Source: Catenulispora sp. EB89
GTDB lineage: Bacteria > Actinomycetota > Actinomycetes > Streptomycetales > Catenulisporaceae
Assembly (NCBI RefSeq): GCF_041261445.1
Contig: NZ_JBGCCU010000006.1
Span: 124,001 to 188,000, forward strand
Reading direction: 5' to 3'
DNA: 64,000 nucleotides
Part shown: one piece after another, positions 27,101-35,285 of the stretch
Numbering within the stretch: position 1 is the first letter of the stretch
How the letters are laid out: every line of letters begins with the position of its first letter
Made by a program: the position numbers and the translations under genes
The notes under the pieces: generated by a model
Database searches by the model: none
What the model was told of the DNA's origin: nothing
Seen by the model: only the letters and a program-made list of their open reading frames with translations

Positions 27101-29572
27101 CGTCGGCACCGCCGGTACGCGCCCGGGCAGACCTCGTATCAAATGGCTGAGAGCGGTGCCGGGGCCGACCTCGACGAAGTGATCCGCTCCGGCCTGGACC
27201 GCACAGGACAGTCCCGCCGCGAACAAAACCGGCGCACGCAGGTGCCGGACCCAATAGTCGGGCCGGTCCACAGCGGCTTCGGCCGACCAACCGCCGGTGA
27301 CGTTGGAAAGGTACGGACGCTCCGGCTCCCGTAGTCGCACCCTTCGCAGCTCATCCGAGAATTCCCTCAGAATCGGCTCCATCGCCGCCGAGTGGAACGC
27401 GTGCGAAGTCCGCAGTCGCCGGCTTGACACGCCGTGCGCTGACAAGCGGTCCTCGAGGTCACGCACAGCGTCGAAGGAGCCCGACACCACACACTGACGC
27501 GGACCGTTCACGGCCGCCACTTCCACCCCTGGGAGCAAGTACTGTTCCAAGCGGGCAAGCGGCGTGCTGACCGCCGCCATCGCGCCACGGGGCAGGCCGC
27601 CGATCAGGCGGCCGCGGGTCGTCACCAACCGCAGAGCGTCGTCGAGATCGAAGACACCGGCCAGACAGGCGGCCACATACTCGCCGATGCTGTGGCCGAT
27701 CATCGTGACCGGCTGGATGCCCCACGCCTGCAAGGTCTGCGCCGTCGCATATTCAAGCGCGAACAGCGCGGGTTGGACAACCGCCGTGGACTCCAGGTCG
27801 GATGCCGCCGACGTCTGTCCACGCATGCCCAGCAGCATTCTCAAGTCGTGACTCAGGTGTGGACGAACCAAGTCCGCGCACATATCGAACTCGCGCCGGA
27901 ACACCGGCTCGGCCGCGTACAGGTCAGCACCCATGCCGGCGTATTGCGAGCCCTGCCCAGGGAACAAGAAGACGGGATGCGACAGTTGACGGGCCTGCGA
28001 CACCGAACCCTTGATGTGCTCGTCGCTGCGCCGCAGCGCGGAGACGGCAGACCGCCGATCCGCTGCGACCACCGCTAGGCGCTCAGAAAGCTGCGGCCGT
28101 CCGGTCCGAAGAGTCCAGGCCGAATCGGCCAATGACAGCTCGGTGTCGGCCTCCAGCCGATCCGCGAGATCATCGGCCATACGGGCCAGCGCACTCGGGG
28201 AACGCGCGGAGAGCACCAACGTCTGGACGCCGGCGAGCTCCGGCTCCGCCCGCCGGGCCCGGTCGGGAGCTTGTTCCACAATCACGTGCGCGTTGGTTCC
28301 CCCGATCCCGAACGAACTCACCCCGGCTCGCCGGGGTCCGTCGGGGAGCGGCCAGGATCGCAGCGAGGTATTGACGAAGAACGGACTCGACGCGAAATCT
28401 ATATCCGGGTTGGGACGACGGAAGTGCAGACTGGGCGGGACCATCCCGTGTTCGACAGACAAAACGACCTTGATGAGCGCGGCTATCCCGGCCGCCGCGT
28501 CCAGGTGCCCGATGTTCGTCTTCACCGAGCCCAGCGCGCACCACTGGGTCCGACCACCCGGCGATCCGAACGCTTCCGTCAGCGCCGCCACTTCGATCGG
28601 ATCGCCCAGGGGTGTGGCCGTGCCATGCGCTTCCACGTAGCCGATCGTCTCCGGCCCCACCTCCGCGACGCTTTGCGCGCTGCGGATGACCCTGGACTGA
28701 CCCGACGGGCTCGGGGCGGTATAGCCGATCTTGCCCGCCCCGTCGTTGTTCACCGCGGTGCCGCGGATCACGGCCCGCACGGTATCGCCGTCCGCGAGCG
28801 CGTCTTCAAGGCGGCGCAGCACGACCACACCGACGCCGTTTCCCGTCACGGTGCCGCTGGCCTCGGCGTCGAAGGTACGGCACCGGCCGTCCAGTGAAGC
28901 TATGCCCTCCCCCGGACCATAGCCGACGCGCTGGGGCACCCGGACAGAGACACCTCCGGCGATCGCCATGTCGCAATCGCCGGCGAGAAGCGCCTGACAA
29001 GCTTGGTGCACTGCGACGAGCGAACTCGAACAGGCAGTCTGGACGGTGATCGCCGGACCGCGAAGATTGAGTTTATAGGCCACCCGCGTCGCCAGATAGT
29101 CCTTCTCGTTGCCGAGCGCGATCGAGAACTCGCCCACCGTCCGGGTCAGCGACGCGTCGTTCAAAAGGTTCAGCGGATATAGCGAGATGCCCGCCGAAGC
29201 GAACACTCCGATGAGGCCGTCGAACAACGCCGGCTCGCAACCCGCATCGTGGAAGGCCTGTACCGCAGTCTCGAGGAACAGCCGCTGCTGCGGATCGATG
29301 AGCGCGGCCTCGCGCGGACTGTAGTCGAAGTACCCTGCATCGAACAGATCTTCGCCTTCGATGAACGCCCCGCGCCGGACATACCCCGGTTCCAACCGCG
29401 CCGGATCAAGACCGGATCCAAGCAGCTCCTCGTCCGTGACGTCGGTGATGGACTCCATCCCAGCGCAGAGGTTGCGCCAGTACTGCGCGACATCCGCCGC
29501 GCCGGGGAAGCGCCCGGCCATGCCCACCACGGCCACCGCCAGACCGCCCAAGTCACCACCACCGATACTCAC
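24149..29572 (-). CDS. Hybrid PKS-NRPS: KS, AT (malonyl), degenerate KR, ACP, C
   Basis: A 1807-aa protein from a GTG at 29572, first gene of the four-gene leftward line. The KS (TACSSS, EAHGTAT, KTNIGHLDAA) and AT (GHSIGEY; SHAFHS, malonyl type) look active. Residues about 890-1215 occupy the place of a KR but lack the NADP-binding glycine motif and the Ser/Tyr/Asn catalytic set, so no reduction is expected. An ACP (GGHSLIAS, about 1290) leads to a terminal C domain with HHIVSDHWS, where the usual final Gly of HHxxxDG is His. A protein that begins with a KS and has no loading unit must receive its chain from another protein, perhaps one of the A-PCP proteins or the formyltransferase-linked protein at the left edge. 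Confidence 0.9.
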   Translation of the reverse strand: MSIGGGDLGGLAVAVVGMAGRFPGAADVAQYWRNLCAGMESITDVTDEELLGSGLDPARLEPGYVRRGAFIEGEDLFDAGYFDYSPREAALIDPQQRLFLETAVQAFHDAGCEPALFDGLIGVFASAGISLYPLNLLNDASLTRTVGEFSIALGNEKDYLATRVAYKLNLRGPAITVQTACSSSLVAVHQACQALLAGDCDMAIAGGVSVRVPQRVGYGPGEGIASLDGRCRTFDAEASGTVTGNGVGVVVLRRLEDALADGDTVRAVIRGTAVNNDGAGKIGYTAPSPSGQSRVIRSAQSVAEVGPETIGYVEAHGTATPLGDPIEVAALTEAFGSPGGRTQWCALGSVKTNIGHLDAAAGIAALIKVVLSVEHGMVPPSLHFRRPNPDIDFASSPFFVNTSLRSWPLPDGPRRAGVSSFGIGGTNAHVIVEQAPDRARRAEPELAGVQTLVLSARSPSALARMADDLADRLEADTELSLADSAWTLRTGRPQLSERLAVVAADRRSAVSALRRSDEHIKGSVSQARQLSHPVFLFPGQGSQYAGMGADLYAAEPVFRREFDMCADLVRPHLSHDLRMLLGMRGQTSAASDLESTAVVQPALFALEYATAQTLQAWGIQPVTMIGHSIGEYVAACLAGVFDLDDALRLVTTRGRLIGGLPRGAMAAVSTPLARLEQYLLPGVEVAAVNGPRQCVVSGSFDAVRDLEDRLSAHGVSSRRLRTSHAFHSAAMEPILREFSDELRRVRLREPERPYLSNVTGGWSAEAAVDRPDYWVRHLRAPVLFAAGLSCAVQAGADHFVEVGPGTALSHLIRGLPGRVPAVPTLAAGTEEVSSLHRGVARLWVEGSPVDWRSVSARPGARVPLPPVRFDSRSFWHQEKEKEPPSVAEAGIRAWSWSRRELVGRRCPGVALVVASGPLGLDVAAELAKPADTGPGMVTSIDTATLANAGCGLTDTTQWLETLDAAGDGLLTVADVRALDRGPAGVGLGDLIESAIVSGVGGIRVVGAVRGAARVESSDRVTDTGAIDAARLQHEVLGRSRVSLLTVDVGDDPESVQAGRLLATECRTQSRGCEVALRGGLRWEAVPVPIPETGEGGWVPRSARCAIVGESPLAARWLQRSRDTSQVAVITDPDVSLFFHNASSGVGFPESIERADGLVAVVEQASESGTACLVHVEGEGAPAVSRYLSARLGGLPDCSVVLVPTEPMTESMVDQYVRALGRVRAREIDLRPDSSAVPASGAEPPVPTGSTEPAGPSRSVTTATEQEIAQIWRDVLGVEEVAPDDDFFAMGGHSLIASRVASRLRALYSVEISVRDLLEHPVLGDLARVVDAGIDREQDVAGPRKPERISGTTGPLSAAQERIWFYVRMQPHNPMWTMLNTCRLDGDLDLAALNAAARELVRRQWSLRTAFRYAGVRPYQEILPTLPFDIPVVDLSSLPEQKAAAQTDRLVDLAAQTVIDIEAGSPILLQLVVLGPRRHLLVFGFHHIVSDHWSTGLFLDELFKLYSAFATGGEPPLAELAVQYIDYAERQHTELSQNSADASMRYWIEQLADTPAVALRSAKARPPVPTFRGRALSFELSAEATAGVEELASDCRATPFMVFAAALYAMVYGASGQRDICIGTLTANRDTPDLERIIGLFVNPLALRCQVDPNRSFRELIADVRETCLDAYNHAHVPFERVVRELRIERDSARNPLYQIALVVENSPGAALVAHGLDIDVVGVNNATSKLDLTFALYQEPRGHFHGFAEFALDVFEPDDIRVLLDAYFRLITVAAAEPAANVGRLCQLAFGPADGAGPESGGAAHVD

Positions 29573-29774
29573 GAGACCACGCTCCAGCCCGATGAAAGCC
29601 GAGCCACCGGTGAAGTATTCGATGTCACTACTTGCCCCCTGACCAGGGTAACCGCCTCGCGGGCCACAGACAGTGCCGACTGCGCTGTCCGATTCACCGC
29701 GTCATGGAGCATGATGATAGTAGAGAGTCGTTAGAGAGTGCCAGGGAATACTTCATCGAATACGGCGGTGCACC
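29573..29774. promoter_or_regulatory. Divergent promoter with SARP-like TAGAGAG repeats
   Basis: TAGAGAG occurs at 29721-29727 and again at 29732-29738, a direct repeat with an 11-bp period. Exactly 8 bp after the second copy lies AATACT (29747-29752), a plausible -10 hexamer, and the P450 gene starts at 29775. This is the geometry described for SARP activators of Streptomyces antibiotic clusters (heptads one helical turn apart, the downstream one 8 bp from the -10). The region also has to serve the leftward PKS gene. No SARP gene is in the window. Confidence 0.45.
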
Positions 29775-31007
29775 GTGAACCAACACTTCGGACAACAGGG
29801 CGCGGCGGACCGCGCAGGTATGGAGACCGACTTCGCCGGCCCGGTGCCGCCGCCGCACGACGTCGGCGCGTACTGGGATCCTTTGCTCCACTCCGGCAGC
29901 CCGGCTCGCAACCCTTGCGGTCACGGCGGCGGATTCTGGGCGCTGGGCCGGTATCAGGACGCCCAGCGGATACTGCGCGAGCCCCGACTTTTCAGCTCGG
30001 AAGGCGGAAACATGTTGAGCGTCCTGGACGGCGGAGGGGATCCGGCTGCGGGCCGCATGCTGGTCGTCACGGATCCGCCTCGGCACACCGACCTGCGCGG
30101 CATCCTGGCCCGGCACTTCAGTCCCCGAGCACTGCGATCGCTCGAACCCGCGATCGCCGGCACCGTGGACATGCTGCTCGACGACGTCATAGGCCGTGGC
30201 GAATGCGACTTCGTGAGCCAGGTCGCCGAAAAGCTTCCCGTGAAGGTCATCTGCGAGTTGCTGGGGGTGCCGCAGCAGGATCAGGACTGGATGATCGAGC
30301 GAACGACGACCGCATTCGCCGGCGGCTCGGCCACCGAGCCGCTCCAGGCGCGGATCGCGTACGGCGAGATCATGCTCTACTACAGCCGACTGGCCCGGGA
30401 CCGGCGCTCCGAACCACGCGAGGACCTGATCAGCGTGCTGGCCGCCGCCCGAATCGAGGGGCGTGAGCTGACCGCTGCGGAGCTGGCCCTGAATTGCGTC
30501 AACCTGGTCATCGGCGGAAACGAGACCACTCGCTACGCCGCGGCGAGCGCGGTGTTGGCCTTCGCCCTGCACCCCGAGCAGTTCCGGCTCGTGCAGGACG
30601 GGACGGCCAGTGTGTCCGAAGCGGTGGACGAGGTACTCCGGTGGGCCACGCCTGCTCAACACGTCATGCGCACCGTGCGCGACGAAACGCTACTTGGCGA
30701 CAGCTGCCTGCGCCCAGGTGATGCGGTCACAGTCTGGCTGGCCGCGGCCAACCGGGACCCCGAGGTGTTTCCTGATCCTGCGCGCTTCGACGTGACCCGG
30801 TCGGCGAAGCGGAATCTCACCTTCGGGACCGGTGTCCATACCTGCCTCGGCATCCACCTCGCGCTGCTGGAGCTGCGGATCCTGATTGCACGGCTGGCGC
30901 ACCGTGTCGACCGGATCGCCCTTGCCGGATCCGGTCGATGGCTCGAGTCGAACTTCCTGTCCGGTCTGACCGGGCTACCCGTCGTCCTCGAGCCCCGAGT
31001 CGCCTGA
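29775..31007 (+). CDS. Cytochrome P450
   Basis: A 410-aa soluble bacterial P450. The I-helix oxygen-activation motif is GGNETTR (about residue 248), the K-helix motif is EVLRW (about 287), and the heme loop is FGTGVHTCLG with the axial cysteine near 357. A PPRHTDLRGILARHFSPRAL segment matches the C-helix region. The GGNETT form is common in P450s that hydroxylate carrier-bound amino acids or late peptide intermediates, but the substrate cannot be read from sequence. The GTG at 29775 fits the promoter just upstream; an ATG at 29820 is an alternative. It stands alone, divergent from the four-gene assembly line, and would need ferredoxin partners from elsewhere. Confidence 0.95.
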   Translation: MNQHFGQQGAADRAGMETDFAGPVPPPHDVGAYWDPLLHSGSPARNPCGHGGGFWALGRYQDAQRILREPRLFSSEGGNMLSVLDGGGDPAAGRMLVVTDPPRHTDLRGILARHFSPRALRSLEPAIAGTVDMLLDDVIGRGECDFVSQVAEKLPVKVICELLGVPQQDQDWMIERTTTAFAGGSATEPLQARIAYGEIMLYYSRLARDRRSEPREDLISVLAAARIEGRELTAAELALNCVNLVIGGNETTRYAAASAVLAFALHPEQFRLVQDGTASVSEAVDEVLRWATPAQHVMRTVRDETLLGDSCLRPGDAVTVWLAAANRDPEVFPDPARFDVTRSAKRNLTFGTGVHTCLGIHLALLELRILIARLAHRVDRIALAGSGRWLESNFLSGLTGLPVVLEPRVA

Positions 31008-31027
31008 GCGAATTCGGTGCCGCATTC

Positions 31028-31064
31028 CGGTGGGCGTCGCGGGCACGGCTCGCGACGCCCACCG
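31028..31064. terminator. Hairpin between convergent P450 and A-PCP genes
   Basis: A perfect 14-bp stem (31028-31041 with 31051-31064) and a 9-nt loop lie between the P450 stop (31007) and the end of the leftward A-PCP gene (31082). Confidence 0.7.
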
Positions 31065-31081
31065 ACCGGGTCCGCGACCGG

Positions 31082-32896
31082 TCAGCCGGCTGCCGCGTCG
31101 GCCACTTCCGCCAGTTCGCCGATCGTCTGGTTGCGGAAGAGATCGACCAGGGAGAACACCAGCCCGCGCTCCTCGGCCTGGGTCACGACACCGATGCATA
31201 GGATCGAGTCGCCGCCGAGGCTGAAGAAGTTGTCATCGACTCCCACCTCGGACAACCCGAGCACATCGCACCAGATATCGGCCAGGACCTTCTCCGTGTT
31301 GGTGGACGGCGGGCGCAGTGCCTCGAAGACGGCACCGCGGCCTGATGCCTGCCCCAGGAGCCTGTCCATGTCCGTCTTCCCGGTGGCCGTCAGGGGGAAC
31401 CGGTCGACCGCGAAGAGCCGCGTCGGAATCATGTACGAAGGCAGCCTCCGTTCCAGACGCTTCTTGATCTCCTCCGGCGCCGTGGGCTCGTCGCCCGCGG
31501 CTATGAAGAAGGCCACCAGCTGGGTGAAGCCGGAAGCGTCCACGCGTCCCGTGACCACCGCGTCCCGTATCCCGGGATCGGTACGCAACGCGTATTCCAC
31601 CTCGCCCGGCTCTACGCGGAAACCGCGCACCTTGATCTGACGGTCGAGCCTGCCCACGAACTCCAGGGCCCCGCCCGGACCGCGCCGAACGCTGTCCCCG
31701 GTCCGGTACAGCCGTGCACCGTAGGCCTCGGCGGAGGGATCCGGAACGAAACGCTCCGCCGTCAGCCCCGGACGGCCCAGGTAACCGTGAGCGACACCGC
31801 TGCCGCCGATGTACAGCTGCGCCGTCTCACCCGGGGACGATGGTTCGAGACCGTCGTCGTAGAGCCGCAGGCTTGTGCCACCGATCTCGCGTCCGATCGG
31901 AACGGCGGCGCCGTTCCGCACCGCTCCCGCCGGTAGGACCGCGCAGGTCGCGAAGGTAGTCGTCTCCGTCGGGCCATAGCAGTGGACGAGCCGCGAATCC
32001 CGCTGCCGGATGTTCAAAAGACGCTCGACGCGCTCTGCCGATGCCGCTTCCCCTCCGAACAGCAGCTGCTTCAACCCCGCCACCGCGCCGGGATCAACGT
32101 CGACCAGTTCATTGAACAGGGCAGTGGTGAGAAACATGGTGTCCGCTCCCAGAAGCGGGATCTGCTCGGTCAGATCCAACGCAGTGGTCCCGCTTTCAGG
32201 GAAGGCGACACATCCTCCGTTCAGAAGCGGTGCCCAGATCTCAAACGTGGCAGCGTCGAATCCGAGCGCCGCGAATTGCAGGACCACGGACCCTGGACCG
32301 AGGTCCAGAAACGGCAGACCATGGGCGAGCCGCAGGATGTTTCGATGAGACACGGCCACCCCTTTAGGCCGGCCGCTTGTTCCCGAGGTGAACATCACGT
32401 AGGCCAGGGAATCGCTGGTCGCCTGGTCACGAGTCCAAGGGAGGCCACCATCGCCGGCGGCGACCAGATCGTGGATCATCACCGTGCGTCGGCCGTCGGA
32501 CCTGAACGGCGCGGCGGTCGCCGGTTCCGCGATGATGAGCGACACGTGTGTGTCCTGGCACATCGCTTGTATCCGATCGGCCGGATACCCGGGATCCAGT
32601 GGAACGTACGCCGCTCCCGTCTTCAAAACACCCAGCATCCCGGCCACGAGTTCGGCAGATCCGCGCACCGCCAGGCCCACGAAATCCCCGGCCACGACTC
32701 CAAGCTCGGCGAGTGCGATCGCGACGCTATCGGCCTGCTTCTCCAACGCCGCATAGGTGATGCTGTACTCGGTGCCGCGCACAGCCGGAGCTGCGGGCTT
32801 CGACTGCGCATGTAAGGCGAACGCCGCCGGTACAGTCTGCATTCGCTCTCCTGCGGGACCACCCACGGATCGGGTTGGTGCCGTCGTCGCAGGCAT
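31082..32896 (-). CDS. Stand-alone NRPS loading didomain: A (Val/Ile-like code), PCP
   Basis: About 604 aa with only adenylation and carrier domains. The A domain has FTSGTSGRPKG, CYGPTETTTF, YRTGDSVRRG and the A10 lysine in TATGKTDMDR. Its specificity residues read D-A-F-M-L-G-C-T-F-K, close to valine/isoleucine codes such as D-A-F-W-I-G-G-T-F-K, so a small branched or hydrophobic amino acid is likely. The PCP serine is in GGDSILC. With no C domain it must deliver its amino acid to a condensation domain on another protein, possibly the C domain beside the dead A domain at 8665-15759. ATG 32896 was chosen; a GTG at 32962 directly after the upstream stop is also possible. It is last in the exporter-ACAD-ligase operon. 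Confidence 0.88.
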   Translation of the reverse strand: MPATTAPTRSVGGPAGERMQTVPAAFALHAQSKPAAPAVRGTEYSITYAALEKQADSVAIALAELGVVAGDFVGLAVRGSAELVAGMLGVLKTGAAYVPLDPGYPADRIQAMCQDTHVSLIIAEPATAAPFRSDGRRTVMIHDLVAAGDGGLPWTRDQATSDSLAYVMFTSGTSGRPKGVAVSHRNILRLAHGLPFLDLGPGSVVLQFAALGFDAATFEIWAPLLNGGCVAFPESGTTALDLTEQIPLLGADTMFLTTALFNELVDVDPGAVAGLKQLLFGGEAASAERVERLLNIRQRDSRLVHCYGPTETTTFATCAVLPAGAVRNGAAVPIGREIGGTSLRLYDDGLEPSSPGETAQLYIGGSGVAHGYLGRPGLTAERFVPDPSAEAYGARLYRTGDSVRRGPGGALEFVGRLDRQIKVRGFRVEPGEVEYALRTDPGIRDAVVTGRVDASGFTQLVAFFIAAGDEPTAPEEIKKRLERRLPSYMIPTRLFAVDRFPLTATGKTDMDRLLGQASGRGAVFEALRPPSTNTEKVLADIWCDVLGLSEVGVDDNFFSLGGDSILCIGVVTQAEERGLVFSLVDLFRNQTIGELAEVADAAAG

Positions 32897-32962
32897 CTCC
32901 ACAATATCGTCCTTTCGGCCGGGATGAACCAAGACCGCCGCGTACGGCGCCTCGGGAGGCAC

Positions 32963-34126
32963 TCACAGCTCGATCGGCCAAGCCCGCGGGTCGAGCCCAT
33001 GCCGGGCCACGAACGCGAGTACGAAACGTTCCAGTCCGAAGCCCACACAGGCTGTATATGCGACGTCTTGGTCTTCGGCTCGGATGGCGAACGCTTCCCC
33101 GAAGAACCGCTCGTGGAAGTTGAAAGATCCCACGGCGACCTCGCGACCCGCGCCGACGCCCAGGATCAATTCGTATTTGAGTTCATGCATACGCTGAGAC
33201 CAAGCCTTGGAAGCACTGTCTCCCAAGAAGAACGGATCGCTGGCGACTTCGCAGCGCCCTGACAGACCCAGTTCCTCGACCAGACCCGCGGCGGCCTGGA
33301 GGAACCGGCGGCGGCAGTCGACGACGAACTCGCGGGATCCGACGAACACGGTCTCGCGAATGGTGAAGTTCCACAGGCGTTCGAGCCCTCGCCGGTAATG
33401 TGATTCGAAGCGGAACGACTTGCCTCGTGCCGTATACGTACTACCGGCCTGCGGCACCGTGGTCGCTGAAAGCTGTTGATATGTGTGAAAGCACATGGTA
33501 GGCGGGAGCGAGTAGTCGGTATTCCGACAGAAGTCGAGGATACGGACCGCTTCGGGATCTGCGCGAACCTCCCGCCCGAAAGCGTTATACACGTCCATGT
33601 CAGTGTGCAGTCTGGTGACGAACATCAGATGTTGGGGGAAAGACTCGAGATAACCGCAACGACGCAGGGTCTCGGTCGCGATCACCGTCGGATACTGATA
33701 TTCGACCCCGCCCAGTTCGTCCACCGCTATCCGGCGGAGACGGCCGTCGAGGTAGGCGGCCAGCGGAATGAGCGGATCGGACAGCGCCACCATGCCCTCG
33801 CCCATCTCCACAGCGGCACCGGCAGCGATCATCGCGGCGAAGGGGTCGTCTTCCGTCAAGGGAACCGACGTCGTCGTCCACAAGACCCGGGGCTCCACCA
33901 CGCGCTGCATGACCACATCGTTGACCGCCATGGCGTTGACCTTCCGCGCCAGATCATCGATCGCGGTCCCCGGAGAAACGATCAATGCGACGGCCACTAC
34001 GTCCCTGTCGCTGCGTACCAGGGTGAAGTCCGAAATCGCGGCGGAGACGAAGAGTATCCGCTTGGCGAGCTCGGGTTCCAGCCGGAGCGGAACCGGCGTT
34101 TCCAGCTCGACGATCGTCTCAGTCAC
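32963..34126 (-). CDS. Amino acid:[carrier protein] ligase (seryl-tRNA synthetase-like)
   Basis: A 387-aa class II aminoacyl-tRNA synthetase-like protein without the tRNA-binding coiled coil of true SerRS. Motif 2 is visible as RGLERLWNFTIRETVFVG and motif 3 as CVGFGLERF (about 361-367). MCFHTYQQL and the Cys in YTACVGFG fit the zinc-binding cysteines of the family. Known relatives activate glycine or alanine with ATP and load them on small carrier proteins instead of tRNA. The GTG start overlaps the acyl-CoA dehydrogenase stop, and the product is the natural partner of the free ACP at 1313. Given its SerRS ancestry and the two oxidising enzymes in the cluster, I infer that it makes seryl-ACP for aminomalonyl-ACP; glycine or alanine remain possible. 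Confidence 0.85.
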   Translation of the reverse strand: MTETIVELETPVPLRLEPELAKRILFVSAAISDFTLVRSDRDVVAVALIVSPGTAIDDLARKVNAMAVNDVVMQRVVEPRVLWTTTSVPLTEDDPFAAMIAAGAAVEMGEGMVALSDPLIPLAAYLDGRLRRIAVDELGGVEYQYPTVIATETLRRCGYLESFPQHLMFVTRLHTDMDVYNAFGREVRADPEAVRILDFCRNTDYSLPPTMCFHTYQQLSATTVPQAGSTYTARGKSFRFESHYRRGLERLWNFTIRETVFVGSREFVVDCRRRFLQAAAGLVEELGLSGRCEVASDPFFLGDSASKAWSQRMHELKYELILGVGAGREVAVGSFNFHERFFGEAFAIRAEDQDVAYTACVGFGLERFVLAFVARHGLDPRAWPIEL

Positions 34127-35273
34127 CGGTGGGCACTCCGATCAGCGTGGCGATGATGTTCCGCTGGATGTCCGAGGTGCCCGCGTAGATCCGGCCCGCC
34201 AGTGCGTCCCGTACTTCACGTTCGATTCCGTACTCACTCACATAACCCCGCGCTCCATAGACTTGTTGAGCGTCCAAGCTGCTTGCCACAGCGCTCTCAC
34301 TGATGTACAGCTTGGCGATTGCCGACTCCAACAAGGCCACCCGGCCTTCGCCCTTGAGCCAGGCAGCTCGATACAACGCCAAACGGCTGAGCTCAGCACG
34401 TATCCGCATATCCGCAATCTTGTGCGAAACCGCCTGATACGAACCGATCGGACGCCCGAATTGCCTCCGGGAGCCCGCGTAGGCGGCGGCATCCTCGGCC
34501 ATCCACTCCAGAGCCCCGACCTGTGGCGCGAACATGAAGATCCGTTCCCACTCGATCCCTGAGGTGAACAGCCCATAACCGCCGCCGATACCGCCGAGAA
34601 TCGCTTCGGCCGGTACCCGGCAGTCCCTTAGCAAGACCCGCCCCATCGACGTGGCTCTCACTCCTGGTTTCGACAGACCGGTGACCTCCAACCCTGCCGT
34701 CCCCCGAGGGACCAGGAAGGCTGTCAGCGCCGACTGAGAGCGTTCTTGGGCGGTCCGGGCGAACACGATGAAGACATCGGCATCCACCGCGTTGCTGATG
34801 AAGGTCTTCGTCCCGTTCAGCGCATAGCCGCCGGCGACGGCCTGCGCCGTGGTGCTCAGCGCCATGACGTCGGATCCGGCATCCGGTTCGGTCAGCGCCT
34901 GGGACCCGACCAGCGACCCGTCGGCCAAGCCGGGCAGAAACCGCTGTTTCTGCTCCTCCGTACCGTGTGCAAGAATGTGCACGGCGCACGCCCACAACTG
35001 ATTTCCGATAGCGAAGACCAGCCCGTTGTCCCGGCAGCCATATCCCAGCGCCTCCAAGCCGATCGCGATCGAAAACGGGTCCAGGCCGGCCCCACCGTAT
35101 TCCGGAGGTATCGGCCAGCCGAGGATGCCGAACCGTGCGCATTCGCGCCATTCTTTGAGCGGCAAGCGAGCCGACTCATCGGATTCCGCCGCGGTGGTTC
35201 CGAGGCATGTTCGCGCGAACTCGCGCACCCGACTGCGCAGAGCCCGCTGATCGGCTGTAAGGCGAAAATCCAT
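34119..35273 (-). CDS. Acyl-CoA dehydrogenase family flavoenzyme (ZmaI/FkbI-like)
   Basis: A 384-aa FAD enzyme with ALTEPDAGSDV, GTKTFISNA, RRQFGRPIGSYQAV and the C-terminal YAGTSDIQRN motif. The Glu that is catalytic in medium-chain dehydrogenases (YEGT) is Ala here; a Glu in the IEWERIF helix could serve instead, as in isovaleryl-CoA dehydrogenases. Homologs in zwittermicin and FK520 clusters oxidise carrier-bound intermediates of unusual extender units. The gene overlaps the carrier-protein ligase by 8 bp, which ties it to carrier-bound amino acid chemistry rather than fatty acid oxidation. The proposed reaction is oxidation of the serine-derived aldehyde to the carboxylate of aminomalonyl-ACP. 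Confidence 0.85.
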   Translation of the reverse strand: MDFRLTADQRALRSRVREFARTCLGTTAAESDESARLPLKEWRECARFGILGWPIPPEYGGAGLDPFSIAIGLEALGYGCRDNGLVFAIGNQLWACAVHILAHGTEEQKQRFLPGLADGSLVGSQALTEPDAGSDVMALSTTAQAVAGGYALNGTKTFISNAVDADVFIVFARTAQERSQSALTAFLVPRGTAGLEVTGLSKPGVRATSMGRVLLRDCRVPAEAILGGIGGGYGLFTSGIEWERIFMFAPQVGALEWMAEDAAAYAGSRRQFGRPIGSYQAVSHKIADMRIRAELSRLALYRAAWLKGEGRVALLESAIAKLYISESAVASSLDAQQVYGARGYVSEYGIEREVRDALAGRIYAGTSDIQRNIIATLIGVPTGD

Positions 35274-35285
35274 CTCACTCCATGG

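Noticed and set aside
29694-30662. 322-aa open frame on the - strand over the P450
   Set aside because: The P450 reading has the heme, I-helix and ExxR motifs; this frame has none.
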